In this document: in pieces, positions 29,693 to 36,554 of the stretch
How the letters are laid out: each line of letters opens with the position of its first letter
Position numbering within the stretch: position 1 is the first letter of the stretch
NCBI RefSeq assembly: GCF_007753095.1
Contig: NZ_CP036348.1
Span: 5,929,411 to 5,993,410 of the forward strand
Source: Rosistilla carotiformis
GTDB taxonomy: Bacteria; Planctomycetota; Planctomycetia; Pirellulales; Pirellulaceae
Length of the DNA stretch: 64,000 nucleotides
Direction: 5' to 3'
Program-made: the position numbers and the translations under genes
The notes under the pieces: generated by a model
The model's database searches: none
Seen by the model: only the letters and a program-made list of their open reading frames with translations
Told to the model about the DNA's origin: nothing

Positions 29693-31298
29693 TATTATCC
29701 GATGCGTCTCTACTTCCGTCAGGCAAATCAATGTCGGATTTCAAGCGAAAAAAGGCCTGTGAGTCTCGTTCGCCATCGGGCTTAAATCGCACGTACTGTA
29801 AAACCTTCCGGCGAGTAAGTGTTATCAGTAGTTTCTTACACGTTCCCCATTCCTTGTCTAGCAAGCGAACGATGCTATTTACATTGCATTGGCCGTATTC
29901 AGCGATCCAATTCAGCACCCGTTTTTCGTCTTCGGAGAACTGCGATACAATAGCTTCGCCGACTATCTTACTTATGTCCTGGTCAACCCAGACTCGCCTT
30001 CGCTCGATATTGTTCTTCAGTCGCACCCTGACTATTGAGTACCCTATTTCGCTCTGCTTAAACTCAGGAGATGGCAGTTGCATCTCTTTCATAGTGTCGC
30101 GAATTCGCCTCGTGCCTTCCCGGTTCATCCTTACCAAGTTCAGGAAGTAAGCAGCCTCAAACACCCTTGGGTTCCTCGGGACCTCCATGTCGTAAATGTT
30201 ATCTGCGGTGACATATGGCGGGAATGGCCCTGGGCTCTCGATATCCAGGTGGTCGTCGAACATGCGAATCTTGACCTCTACGTTTTTCTTTCCGTCTCCG
30301 TAGGACCTATGAACGCATGCATTGACGATCGCTTCATACCAAGCTGTTTCAGGGTACTCCGGGACAGGGTAGAAAACGCCCCTGTGAAGTGGTGAGAATG
30401 TACGAAGGTGAGTTTTCAGCACCTGCTCTGCCCCTCGGATCATTTGCGGAATAGTTCCTTCTATCCACACATCTTGCACAGCGTTGTATTTTTCCCCAGT
30501 CCTCTCCATCGTTCCGTCAAAACGCAAGAACCGAACCCTACAGCCTGGGATGATGGCTCGAGGCTGTTTGGCAAATAGCAGAGCGCATGCGATGTTGGGA
30601 ACGAACCCATTCGGACCATTCTGGCCCAGGAAACGATTGGCCATCACTTCTTCATCCGAAAGACCATGCCCCGATCCCATCTTATCACGCACTTTCTGCG
30701 ACCACTGCGAGATTGCTGGCATGTCAAACCCGGAAGGGTACTCTAGCCCACAAGGCTCCTCTTCGAAGTTGACTTGCTTCTTGTCGACAGCTAGCTCCCT
30801 TGCTTCCTCTGGCTTTAGCTCGTGCTTTTCGTCACCCCTCCTGCAAAAAGCCAGCCCCTTTGATGTCTTGATGACGATTGACGGGTGATAATGCACTCTT
30901 AGTACGATGACGAAATCTTCTTTACCTGCGGTGTTTGTCACAGGAACTCGTTTCGACGAAACTTTTGCATCGGCACAAAACACAGAAGCCGCTTTTTCGA
31001 CTTTATTGATAAGGCTCTGGTTTTCATCTGCAAACCCGTCGTACCCTCCTCCGTCTTTCTTGTCGATTTGCCCTATTACCATCAAGCCACCGTCTGGTGG
31101 CGTATTGGCCCACATCGAAACATACTCGCCGATGTTTTCGCCACTGAACTTTTTGCGTTTCCGCTCGATTCGATTATCTTCGTTCAGTTTGTCAAGCAGC
31201 GTTTGATCGCACCGTTCATAGATTTCATCAGCAGTAAGCAGGTGGGTCAACTGATCATCGAACGGGAGAAGCGTTTGTTTGAGGCCTTTGGTCATCAT
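29685..31298 (-). CDS. Passenger: AlbA_2/Schlafen-type ATP-binding, DNA-binding-like protein
   Basis: 537 aa. The N-terminus has the AlbA_2 pattern (NRIERKRKKFSGENIGEYVS, then WANTPPDGGLMVIGQ and LAFCRRGDEKHEL). The centre and C-terminus match the HATPase-like domain found with it (AWYEAIVNACVHRSYGDGKK, HLDIESPGPFPPYVT, RNPRVFEAAYFLNLV, GTRRIRDTMKEMQLPSPEF). A winged-helix-like end follows (EKRVLNWIAEYGQCNVNSIV). Relatives are widespread on mobile DNA and their job is mostly unproven (regulation or defence are guesses). Two identical palindromes lie upstream, between it and the ribbon-helix-helix gene. Confidence 0.8.
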   Translation of the reverse strand: MMTKGLKQTLLPFDDQLTHLLTADEIYERCDQTLLDKLNEDNRIERKRKKFSGENIGEYVSMWANTPPDGGLMVIGQIDKKDGGGYDGFADENQSLINKVEKAASVFCADAKVSSKRVPVTNTAGKEDFVIVLRVHYHPSIVIKTSKGLAFCRRGDEKHELKPEEARELAVDKKQVNFEEEPCGLEYPSGFDMPAISQWSQKVRDKMGSGHGLSDEEVMANRFLGQNGPNGFVPNIACALLFAKQPRAIIPGCRVRFLRFDGTMERTGEKYNAVQDVWIEGTIPQMIRGAEQVLKTHLRTFSPLHRGVFYPVPEYPETAWYEAIVNACVHRSYGDGKKNVEVKIRMFDDHLDIESPGPFPPYVTADNIYDMEVPRNPRVFEAAYFLNLVRMNREGTRRIRDTMKEMQLPSPEFKQSEIGYSIVRVRLKNNIERRRVWVDQDISKIVGEAIVSQFSEDEKRVLNWIAEYGQCNVNSIVRLLDKEWGTCKKLLITLTRRKVLQYVRFKPDGERDSQAFFRLKSDIDLPDGSRDASDNIT

Positions 31299-31317
31299 TA
31301 CGACACGAACCTTTGCC

Positions 31318-31382
31318 AGGCTCGAGCCTCTCGTTTGGCATGTGTATTCAAAATCAACAACCGCAATCCTCGGCTCGAGCCT
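31318..31382. promoter_or_regulatory. Paired palindromes, candidate operators of the AlbA_2 gene
   Basis: GGCTCGAGCC occurs twice (31319-31328 and 31372-31381), the first within the longer palindrome AGGCTCGAGCCT. The centres are 53 bases apart, about five helical turns, so two dimers could bind the same face. They lie just upstream of the AlbA_2 start and downstream of the ribbon-helix-helix gene. Operator function is inference. Confidence 0.5.
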
Positions 31383-31437
31383 CTTGATCCGGAAAGCGGC
31401 CCGCGTCTCGGCTGACGCAGCAGCGTTATAAACTGTG

Positions 31438-31638
31438 CTAGGGTTCCGTCACATCGGACGGGTTCGACTCCCCCGCTTTCCGCTCACTCTGAGCGATGCG
31501 AAGCAATTCTAAACGCGCCCAGGTAGAAACCATCGTTCCGCCTGCGGCCCTCTCGATTGCCTCGTTCTCTGCATCGGATAGCCGTATGCGAAGAACGTTG
31601 TCTCGCCTTCGTTCTGCCTTTGTTTTTCTATCTGCCAT
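31438..31638 (-). CDS. Passenger: small ribbon-helix-helix-like regulator
   Basis: 66 aa, ATG at 31638. A basic N-terminus (KTKAERRRDNV) leads into LRIRLSDAENEAIERAAGGT, then STWARLELLRIA. This is the strand-helix-helix pattern of ribbon-helix-helix DNA-binding proteins (as in antitoxins and relaxosome accessory proteins). No toxin gene is beside it. It lies on the same strand as, and 139 bases upstream of, the AlbA_2 gene; paired palindromes in between are candidate binding sites. Confidence 0.6.
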   Translation of the reverse strand: MADRKTKAERRRDNVLRIRLSDAENEAIERAAGGTMVSTWARLELLRIAQSERKAGESNPSDVTEP

Positions 31639-31682
31639 CCGTGACCTTACGTGTCAAAAGCGTAGACACAATAGAGGGAGTG

Positions 31683-31721
31683 AAAAGAAAAACGCCTGAT
31701 CCAGCGTCAACTGGATCAGGC
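31683..31721 (-). terminator. Rho-independent terminator-like hairpin (minus strand)
   Basis: Perfect 11-bp stem GCCTGATCCAG / CTGGATCAGGC with a 6-base loop (31694-31721). Read on the minus strand it is followed by GTTTTTCTTTTC. No minus-strand gene ends here, so it may block read-through or antisense transcription into the small regulator gene. Confidence 0.7.
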
Positions 31722-31803
31722 ACGAAAACCCAGGCTGACGCCCAGAATTCCGCTTAGCATCTGAATTCTACCGCAATCAGCCGCAACTGCAAAAGGCTGA
31801 TCC

Positions 31804-32760
31804 GTGATTGCGCCATGTGAGCATGAAAATCGGAAGAAACACGGCAAAGACCGATACGGAAACCAGCGTTTCCGCTGCAAAAACTGCGGGCAGACTTTCC
31901 AAGAAGACCGCATTCGCCCCATCGGCACCATGCAAGTCGACCTAGACCGGGCGTGCATGGCGTTGTCAATGCTGCTTGAGGGCATGAGCATCCGTGGAAC
32001 CGCACGAATCACGAACATCGATCAGAACACGATCGGGAATCTGATCCTGACCGCTGGCGAGCAATGCGGGCGACTGCTTGATTCAATCTCGGGTGTCAGC
32101 GTCACTGACATTCAGATTGACGAAATTTGGACGTTTGTCGGCATGAAGCAGCGAACCGCGAACCTTCGCAACTTGGGCGATGATTCGAGTGTGGGCGACA
32201 GTTGGACTTATATCGCCGTTGAGCGGCACACGAAGATGGTTCTTGCTCATCACGCTGGCCGTCGCGACACGAATGACACGAACGTGTTTCTCGGCAAGGT
32301 GCGGCGTGCAATCGACGCATCGGCACCGTTTCAGGTTTCAACTGACGGATTGAGCAACTACCGGTACGGCGTGCCCTTTGCATTGGGATCGAATGCCAAC
32401 TTCGGAATGCTCATCAAGAAGTATGCGGCGCAGCAACAGGAAACCCGATACAGCCCAGCGGCAATAATAGGTGCTGAGAAGAAATCCGTGTTCGGTAGCC
32501 CCGATCCTGATTCGATCTGCACTAGCCATATTGAAACGCTGAACCAAAAGATCCGTATGCACTTGCGACGGTTTACACGCTTGACCGCTGGGCACAGCAA
32601 GAGCGTTGAGCATCACGTTGCAATGCAGAACATTTTCTTTGCGTGGTACAACTGGTGCCGAAAGCATCACACGTTGCGTCAAACGCCAGCGATGGAATGC
32701 GGGATCGCAATGACGAAGTGGAGCATTCGCGAGCTACTGGAATCGTCAGCAACTTGCTAG
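31804..32760 (+). CDS. IS1-family transposase, single-ORF type
   Basis: 318 aa, GTG at 31804. It begins with a zinc-ribbon/helix-turn-helix part (CEHENRKKHG then FRCKNCGQTF), comparable to InsA, fused to an InsB-like DDE catalytic part: IQIDEIWTFVGMK (first Asp), FQVSTDGLSNYRYG (second Asp), and HIETLNQKIRMHLRRFTR carrying the Glu. IS1 transposases recognise terminal repeats with a short duplication of 8-9 bp, which fits the ends of the surrounding 5.76-kb element. It looks intact. Its terminator has been interrupted by an IS3-family insertion. Confidence 0.88.
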   Translation: MIAPCEHENRKKHGKDRYGNQRFRCKNCGQTFQEDRIRPIGTMQVDLDRACMALSMLLEGMSIRGTARITNIDQNTIGNLILTAGEQCGRLLDSISGVSVTDIQIDEIWTFVGMKQRTANLRNLGDDSSVGDSWTYIAVERHTKMVLAHHAGRRDTNDTNVFLGKVRRAIDASAPFQVSTDGLSNYRYGVPFALGSNANFGMLIKKYAAQQQETRYSPAAIIGAEKKSVFGSPDPDSICTSHIETLNQKIRMHLRRFTRLTAGHSKSVEHHVAMQNIFFAWYNWCRKHHTLRQTPAMECGIAMTKWSIRELLESSATC

Positions 32761-32766
32761 AATGAG

Positions 32767-32784
32767 AAAGAGCCACGGCGGTAA
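32767..32784 (+). terminator. Left half of transposase terminator, split by IS3 insertion
   Basis: AAAGAGCCACGG then CGGTAA here; CCGTGGCTCTTTTTT continues at 34074 on the other side of the IS3 element. Joined, they give a perfect 12-bp stem, 6-base loop and T-tract directly behind the transposase stop. Confidence 0.88.
32781..32784. repeat. IS3 target duplication, left copy
   Basis: GTAA, repeated at 34070-34073 right after the other end of the element. Confidence 0.75.
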
Positions 32785-32828
32785 TGGGATGCCCCAGTTT
32801 TCTGCACCAGGCGTTATGAAAGATTGGG

Positions 32829-33722
32829 TTAGGAAACAGGGGTGGGTGATTCGCAGTGCTGCTGGAGTGAGGCCGTAGGCCGAACGGAAGCAGCACTGCG
32901 ATGCGCGAACTCTGATGGGGTTAGATAGCCAAGCGAACTGTGCGGGCGCTGGGTGTTGAAGTCCTCCCGCCAAGCTCGTGCTTTCATCCGTGTGTCGTCT
33001 TCATTGATCAAATCCGTTTGATGCAGATACTCGTCACGAAGCCGGCTGTTGAAACTCTCGCAGACACCGTTCTGCCATGGCGAGCCAGGTTCGATGTAAA
33101 GGATCTCAACGCCAATCTTTGCCAGCCATTGCTTGATCGCTGTCGAGATGAACTCGGGGCCGTTATCGCAACGAAGTCGTTTCGGAACGCCGTGCATTGC
33201 AAACAGCTCAGCCAGCGTGTCGATCGCATCTTCGCTCGTGATACTGCGGCCGACCTTGATCGTCAGGCATTGCCGCGTGTACTCATCGACGATGTTCAAG
33301 AAGCGAATCGTTCGTCCATCAAGTGTCGACGATTGCACGAAATCCCAGCTCCAAACATCGTGAACAAAACCTGCCGCTTGAACGTCGCATGCATTGCCTC
33401 GGACGCCAGTAGCACGCTTTTTGCGACGCTTTTGTGGCACCTTCAGCCCCGATGCTCTCCAAAGCCGATACATTTTTTTCCTGTTAATAGTCTCACCGTC
33501 GCGGCGAAGAAGTTGGCAGATACGTCGATACCCCCAGCGAGGACGCTCGCGAACAAAGTGAAGAATTCGCTTCGTCAGTCGCTCGTCTTCGTCTTTGGGT
33601 TTCCCCTCAAATCGCTGGCTCGATCGCGGTTGGTCGAGCACGCGGCAGGCACGTCGTTGCGACACAGCGAACTTCTGTTGAAGCTCTGCTACTGCCGCGC
33701 GTCGCGATCGAGGGGTCGTCAG
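32829..33722 (-). CDS. IS3-family transposase OrfB (DDE integrase domain)
   Basis: The frame runs from the -1 frameshift point at 33722 (LTTPRSRRAAVAELQQKFAV); the first standalone start is GTG-type at 33665 (VSQRRACRVLDQPRSSQRF), 278 aa. HTH-like part: RILHFVRERPRWGYRRI. The catalytic core (rve) has DVWSWDFVQ (first Asp), LRCDNGPEFIS (second Asp) and SPWQNGVCESFNSRLRDE (Glu). The typical tail FNTQRPHSSLGYLTPSEF is present. OrfB joins and cuts DNA once fused to OrfA. No inactivating mutation seen. Confidence 0.93.
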   Translation of the reverse strand: MTTPRSRRAAVAELQQKFAVSQRRACRVLDQPRSSQRFEGKPKDEDERLTKRILHFVRERPRWGYRRICQLLRRDGETINRKKMYRLWRASGLKVPQKRRKKRATGVRGNACDVQAAGFVHDVWSWDFVQSSTLDGRTIRFLNIVDEYTRQCLTIKVGRSITSEDAIDTLAELFAMHGVPKRLRCDNGPEFISTAIKQWLAKIGVEILYIEPGSPWQNGVCESFNSRLRDEYLHQTDLINEDDTRMKARAWREDFNTQRPHSSLGYLTPSEFAHRSAASVRPTASLQQHCESPTPVS

Positions 33723-34000
33723 TTTCCCTTGGTGATTTCCTTCAGCATCGAAATATCCAAAGCTTGGTCGGCCACAATCTTCTTGAGTCGGTTGTTCTCC
33801 TCCTCAAGTGCCCTAAGACGCTTGGCCTCTTCGCTCTTCATGCCGCCATACTGGCTCCGCCAGCGGCTCAGCGTGGCCTCGCTAACTTCCAGTGCTTGGA
33901 GAACCTCACCCACGCTCTTGTCGGCGGCAAGCATGGCATCCGCGTCACGCAGCTTCTTGATGATCTGTTCGGGTGAATGTCGTCGTCGTTTCTTGCTCAT
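33719..34000 (-). CDS. IS3-family transposase OrfA (helix-turn-helix, leucine zipper)
   Basis: 93 aa, ATG at 34000. Helix-turn-helix: HSPEQIIKKLRDADAMLAAD ... LEVSEATLSRWRSQYGGM. A coiled-coil/leucine zipper follows (RLRALEEENNRLKKIVADQA). It ends EITKGN* at 33719; the last codons contain the GGGAAAC slippery heptamer that would shift ribosomes to OrfB. OrfA alone usually binds the ends and regulates transposition. Confidence 0.93.
   Translation of the reverse strand: MSKKRRRHSPEQIIKKLRDADAMLAADKSVGEVLQALEVSEATLSRWRSQYGGMKSEEAKRLRALEEENNRLKKIVADQALDISMLKEITKGN
33722..33728 (-). promoter_or_regulatory. Programmed -1 frameshift site GGGAAAC
   Basis: In the OrfA frame it reads AAG GGA AAC TGA, so G GGA AAC fits the X XXY YYZ rule with the stop codon next. 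Slipping one base back continues into the OrfB frame without a stop (LTTPRSRR). This would yield the OrfAB fusion used by IS3 elements. Confidence 0.8.
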
Positions 34001-34069
34001 GGAAAATCCTTTGCCGGAATTGGCTCTAGACTTTCATAACACCTGGATCAGGTTTTGGGGAGCATTCCA

Positions 34070-34088
34070 GTAACCGTGGCTCTTTTTT
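34070..34088 (+). terminator. IS3 duplication right copy and right half of split terminator
   Basis: GTAA (34070-34073) is the right copy of the IS3 target duplication. CCGTGGCTCTTTTTT follows and is the exact complement arm and T-tract of the half at 32767. Confidence 0.82.
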
Positions 34089-34165
34089 GTTCCCTTTCGA
34101 GAACGCCGAAATTGCAGCGTCATTGTACGCAAAAAAGCGTTCTTGTTCAACGCTTGGATTGCGCG

Positions 34166-34714
34166 ATGGTTAAGTGTAAAGATTGTGGGTGGCTGTCGGT
34201 TCAGGATCAAAAACACATATGGCATTCTGCTGATAGCCGATTTCGGGTCAAAGGAGTGTCGTCCGGCGATTTCATTGATACGCCGCTGTGCAGTGAAGAC
34301 CTGCTCGAAAGTTGCGGCAACGGTTCTTCAAAAGCTACGATACTGGCGACAATCGGGAAGGATCGCGAATGTAGCGGTTTCATTCCCGTAGTAAACGGAA
34401 GGGAGTTAAAGGGGTATAAGGAGATGCAAGCGGTTGAAGTTCTACGAATTGAGACACGACAGAACCGGGCCGAAGACAAGGCAGAACTGTTGAAGTACCG
34501 CATGGAAGACAAAGCGGAGCGAGAGGAACAGCGAGCTGCCAGTGAAGCAAGGTACAGAAAGGAGAGGAACCGCACCTACGTTGCCATCGTGCTGGCGGCG
34601 GTCCTGACGTTTCTAGCGTCGTACTCGATGTACAAAATCGAGTCTACAGCCAAAGATCAGGCATCCCCCGCGACGGCATCCCCCGAACCCGCATCCAGTG
34701 CGGTATCGCCTTAG
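34166..34714 (+). CDS. Passenger: Cys-containing protein with coiled coil and C-terminal membrane anchor
   Basis: 182 aa from ATG at 34166 (MVKCKDCGWLSVQDQ); the open frame reaches further upstream across the terminator remnant, which is unlikely to be coding. N-terminal CKDC plus later Cys residues (LCSEDLLESC, ECSG) could make a zinc ribbon. Residues about 100-145 are charged coiled coil (RMEDKAEREEQRAASEARYR), followed by one membrane helix (TYVAIVLAAVLTFLASYSMY) and an Ala/Ser/Pro tail. Family not recognised. It is the last gene before the right inverted repeat, so a passenger. Confidence 0.65.
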   Translation: MVKCKDCGWLSVQDQKHIWHSADSRFRVKGVSSGDFIDTPLCSEDLLESCGNGSSKATILATIGKDRECSGFIPVVNGRELKGYKEMQAVEVLRIETRQNRAEDKAELLKYRMEDKAEREEQRAASEARYRKERNRTYVAIVLAAVLTFLASYSMYKIESTAKDQASPATASPEPASSAVSP

Positions 34715-34748
34715 CATTTACTGGAAGTCGTGGCGTGAAAAAGTTTTT

Positions 34749-34773
34749 AGCAACACAAGTTTCAGGCAGTGCC
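34749..34773. repeat. Right terminal inverted repeat (25 bp)
   Basis: Reads AGCAACACAAGTTTCAGGCA on the plus strand and continues GTGCC; exact complement of 29012-29036. Confidence 0.9.
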
Positions 34774-34781
34774 AAGGGACG
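34774..34781. repeat. Target-site duplication, right copy
   Basis: AAGGGACG immediately outside the right inverted repeat. Confidence 0.85.
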
Positions 34782-35167
34782 GCCGCCGGGAACCAAAGCC
34801 CGTTGAATGATGGTTTTGAGTCATCGAACCCGAACTACTTCGATCGAAAAGCACTGGCAGAGCCAGTGCCACCCTACACAGCCGACGTCCACCGAAAGAG
34901 GTCCCAATGCTAGGGGTGCCACGGGCTATGCCCGTGTTCCGCTGCCGGAGCCCCGACGAATAGACGACTCAGCGGTGTCTAACGCCATCGAACGTGGACG
35001 AGTCTCCCTGCAGCAGATGAGATATCGCTGAAGAAGCCTTGATATTGTTCGCTGGTTGGAACGATGGAGCAACTGAAGATTCGATCGGAAAGCACTGGCA
35101 AGCCAGTGGCACTCAATCGACCGAAATCTAGGCACCTCGAAAGGAAGGCAATAAGACTCAGCAAACG
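34782..35167. repeat. Right part of the hairpin array
   Basis: Non-coding. Hairpin A copies start at 34851 and 35092, hairpin B at 34918. This continues the array that stops at 29011, so the transposon inserted within it. No gene is seen between here and the rplL terminator. Confidence 0.8.
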
Positions 35168-35204
35168 AAAAAAGGGTGCGTTCCAGATTAGCTGGAACAC
35201 ACCC
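35168..35204 (-). terminator. Rho-independent terminator of the rplKAJL operon
   Basis: On the minus strand GGGTGTGTTCCAG pairs with CTGGAACGCACCC (one G-T pair, 5-base loop) and is followed by TTTTTTC. It lies about 70 bases after the rplL stop and should end transcription of the ribosomal operon. Confidence 0.9.
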
Positions 35205-35272
35205 TCTTCTATATTAAATGTCGGTCGAACGACCGCGGCGAACCGCGATTGTGACGACGATGGTTGGGCGAA

Positions 35273-35680
35273 CTATTTCAGTTCGACGCTTCCGCCAGCT
35301 TCCTCGACTTCTGCCTTGATCTTCTCGGCATCTTCCTTCGAGACGGCTTCTTTCAGAGTTGCTGGGCAGCTCTCGACCATCTTCTTGGCGTCCATCAGCG
35401 AAGCGCCGGTCAGGTTCTTAACAACCTTCACAACGTTCAACTTCTTGTCGCCGAATCCGGTCAGAACGACGTCGAACTCAGTCTTTTCTGCTTCAGCAGC
35501 AGGACCGTCGGTCGGAGCAGCCATCATGACAGCGCCACCACCGGAAGCTGGCTCGATGCCGTGCGCGTCCTTCAGGTAATCGCTCAATTCTTTGGCTTGC
35601 TTGAGGGTCAATTGAGCGATCTTGTCGCCCATTTCTTTAGTTTCGGCGCTGACTTCAGCTACTGCGGTGTCTTCCGACAT
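35273..35680 (-). CDS. rplL: Ribosomal protein bL12 (L7/L12)
   Basis: 135 aa. The N-terminal dimerisation helices (MGDKIAQLTLKQAKELSDYL) and an Ala/Pro hinge (PTDGPAAEAEKTEFD) precede the conserved C-terminal domain (FDVVLTGFGDKKLNVVKVVK then KKMVESCPATLKEAVSKEDA). It forms the ribosomal stalk that recruits translation factors. Last gene of the operon; a terminator follows and rpoB is not downstream. Confidence 0.97.
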   Translation of the reverse strand: MSEDTAVAEVSAETKEMGDKIAQLTLKQAKELSDYLKDAHGIEPASGGGAVMMAAPTDGPAAEAEKTEFDVVLTGFGDKKLNVVKVVKNLTGASLMDAKKMVESCPATLKEAVSKEDAEKIKAEVEEAGGSVELK

Positions 35681-35907
35681 GGGTATTCTTTCCTATTCAA
35701 AAAGGCGGATGAATTGTGAGGCGAGCACCATCAAATGCCCACCTTTTCAACCTCCCACAACACCGCCTCGCGACGGGTGAGGTACACAACGTAAGGGTTT
35801 ATTCAAATCAGACACCCGGTGGGTGGCTGGGTTACTTTCCAACGGGACCGCGTTGATGGCATCCCGACCAAACCGTGACGCCTCGAAAGGCCATCACACT
35901 ACTACTC

Positions 35908-36429
35908 TTATTCCTCTTCGGAAATCTTCTTGATCTGGCCGTTAAGCGTCTTACCCGGACCAAGCAATGCTGCAGACAACGTTGCACCTGGACCAAGGAT
36001 CTGCCCGACGAGCAACGAGATCTGCTCTTCACGACTAGGCCATTTGCTGACAGCCTTGAGCCCATCGGGGTCCAAAGCCTCACCATCCATCACGCCGCCG
36101 GCCGCAACAAACTTACCGAACTTATCGGTGTCTTTGTCAAGCCGAACGACTTCTTTGGCCAACGAAATGAAATCGCTGCCACCGAAGCAAACAGCCAACG
36201 AGCCACCGGCACCTTCGAACATCGGCCGAAGCGACGTTCCTTCAGTGGCCTTCCGCGCCAAAGAGTTCTTAACCACCATCATGGTGATATCCTTCTGCCT
36301 CAGCTCGGCACGAAGCTCGCACGTCGTGTTGGCGTCCATCCCAACCGTACTCACGATCACTGCGTCCTCGACTCCATCAAGACGATTCTTGATATCGCGA
36401 GTTACCAATTCTTTAACGAATTTACTCAT
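35908..36429 (-). CDS. rplJ: Ribosomal protein uL10
   Basis: 173 aa. N-terminus MSKFVKELVTRDIKNRLDGV, the conserved LRAELRQKDITMMVVKNSLA, and a C-terminal helix (LSAALLGPGKTLNGQIKKIS) that binds L12 dimers. It anchors the stalk to 23S rRNA. A 227-base gap before rplL is longer than usual; I see no obvious structure there. Confidence 0.96.
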   Translation of the reverse strand: MSKFVKELVTRDIKNRLDGVEDAVIVSTVGMDANTTCELRAELRQKDITMMVVKNSLARKATEGTSLRPMFEGAGGSLAVCFGGSDFISLAKEVVRLDKDTDKFGKFVAAGGVMDGEALDPDGLKAVSKWPSREEQISLLVGQILGPGATLSAALLGPGKTLNGQIKKISEEE

Positions 36430-36554
36430 ATTTCAATCTCACTTGCAGCTTGTCAGCAGCCGAAGCTCGCCATCAGCCGTATTGCGAATGTTTTATATTT
36501 GACGGATCCAAAGCCCTACGCTTCGGACGACCAATCGTGCTCCAACGAGAACGC

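Larger units (their letters stand above)
32785..34069 (-). mobile_element. IS3-family insertion sequence, apparently intact, 1285 bp
   Basis: The ends are imperfect inverted repeats of about 38 bases: outer TGGGATGCCCC at 32785 and TGGAATGCTCC read inward from 34069, both ending in GTTATGAAAG. A GTAA duplication flanks it. Inside, on the minus strand, are orfA and orfB with a -1 slippery site. The 4-bp duplication suits the IS407/IS51-type branches; I would not name a specific IS. It is nested inside the larger transposon. Confidence 0.88.
29012..34773. mobile_element. 5.76-kb IS1-family-type transposon with passenger genes
   Basis: The ends are 25-bp perfect inverted repeats (29012-29036 and 34749-34773; outer bases GGCACTGCCTGAAACTTGTG), and an 8-bp duplication AAGGGACG lies just outside both. 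Eight to nine bases is the usual duplication for the IS1 family, and the only transposase not belonging to a nested element (31804-32760) is IS1-like. Inside are a winged-helix protein, an AlbA_2/HATPase protein, a ribbon-helix-helix protein and a membrane-anchored Zn-ribbon protein. Without the nested IS3 it would be about 4.47 kb, far longer than a plain IS1. It interrupts a B-A interval of the hairpin array: rejoining the flanks gives 178 bases from B to A, against 161 in regular units. Confidence 0.88.

Noticed and set aside
32940-34073. 377-aa plus-strand frame
   Set aside because: Antisense to the IS3 orfA/orfB genes, whose domains and frameshift are clear.
29012-34773. Composite transposon made by two flanking insertion sequences
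   Set aside because: Only 25-bp inverted repeats, not whole insertion sequences, lie at the ends; the single IS1-like transposase is internal.
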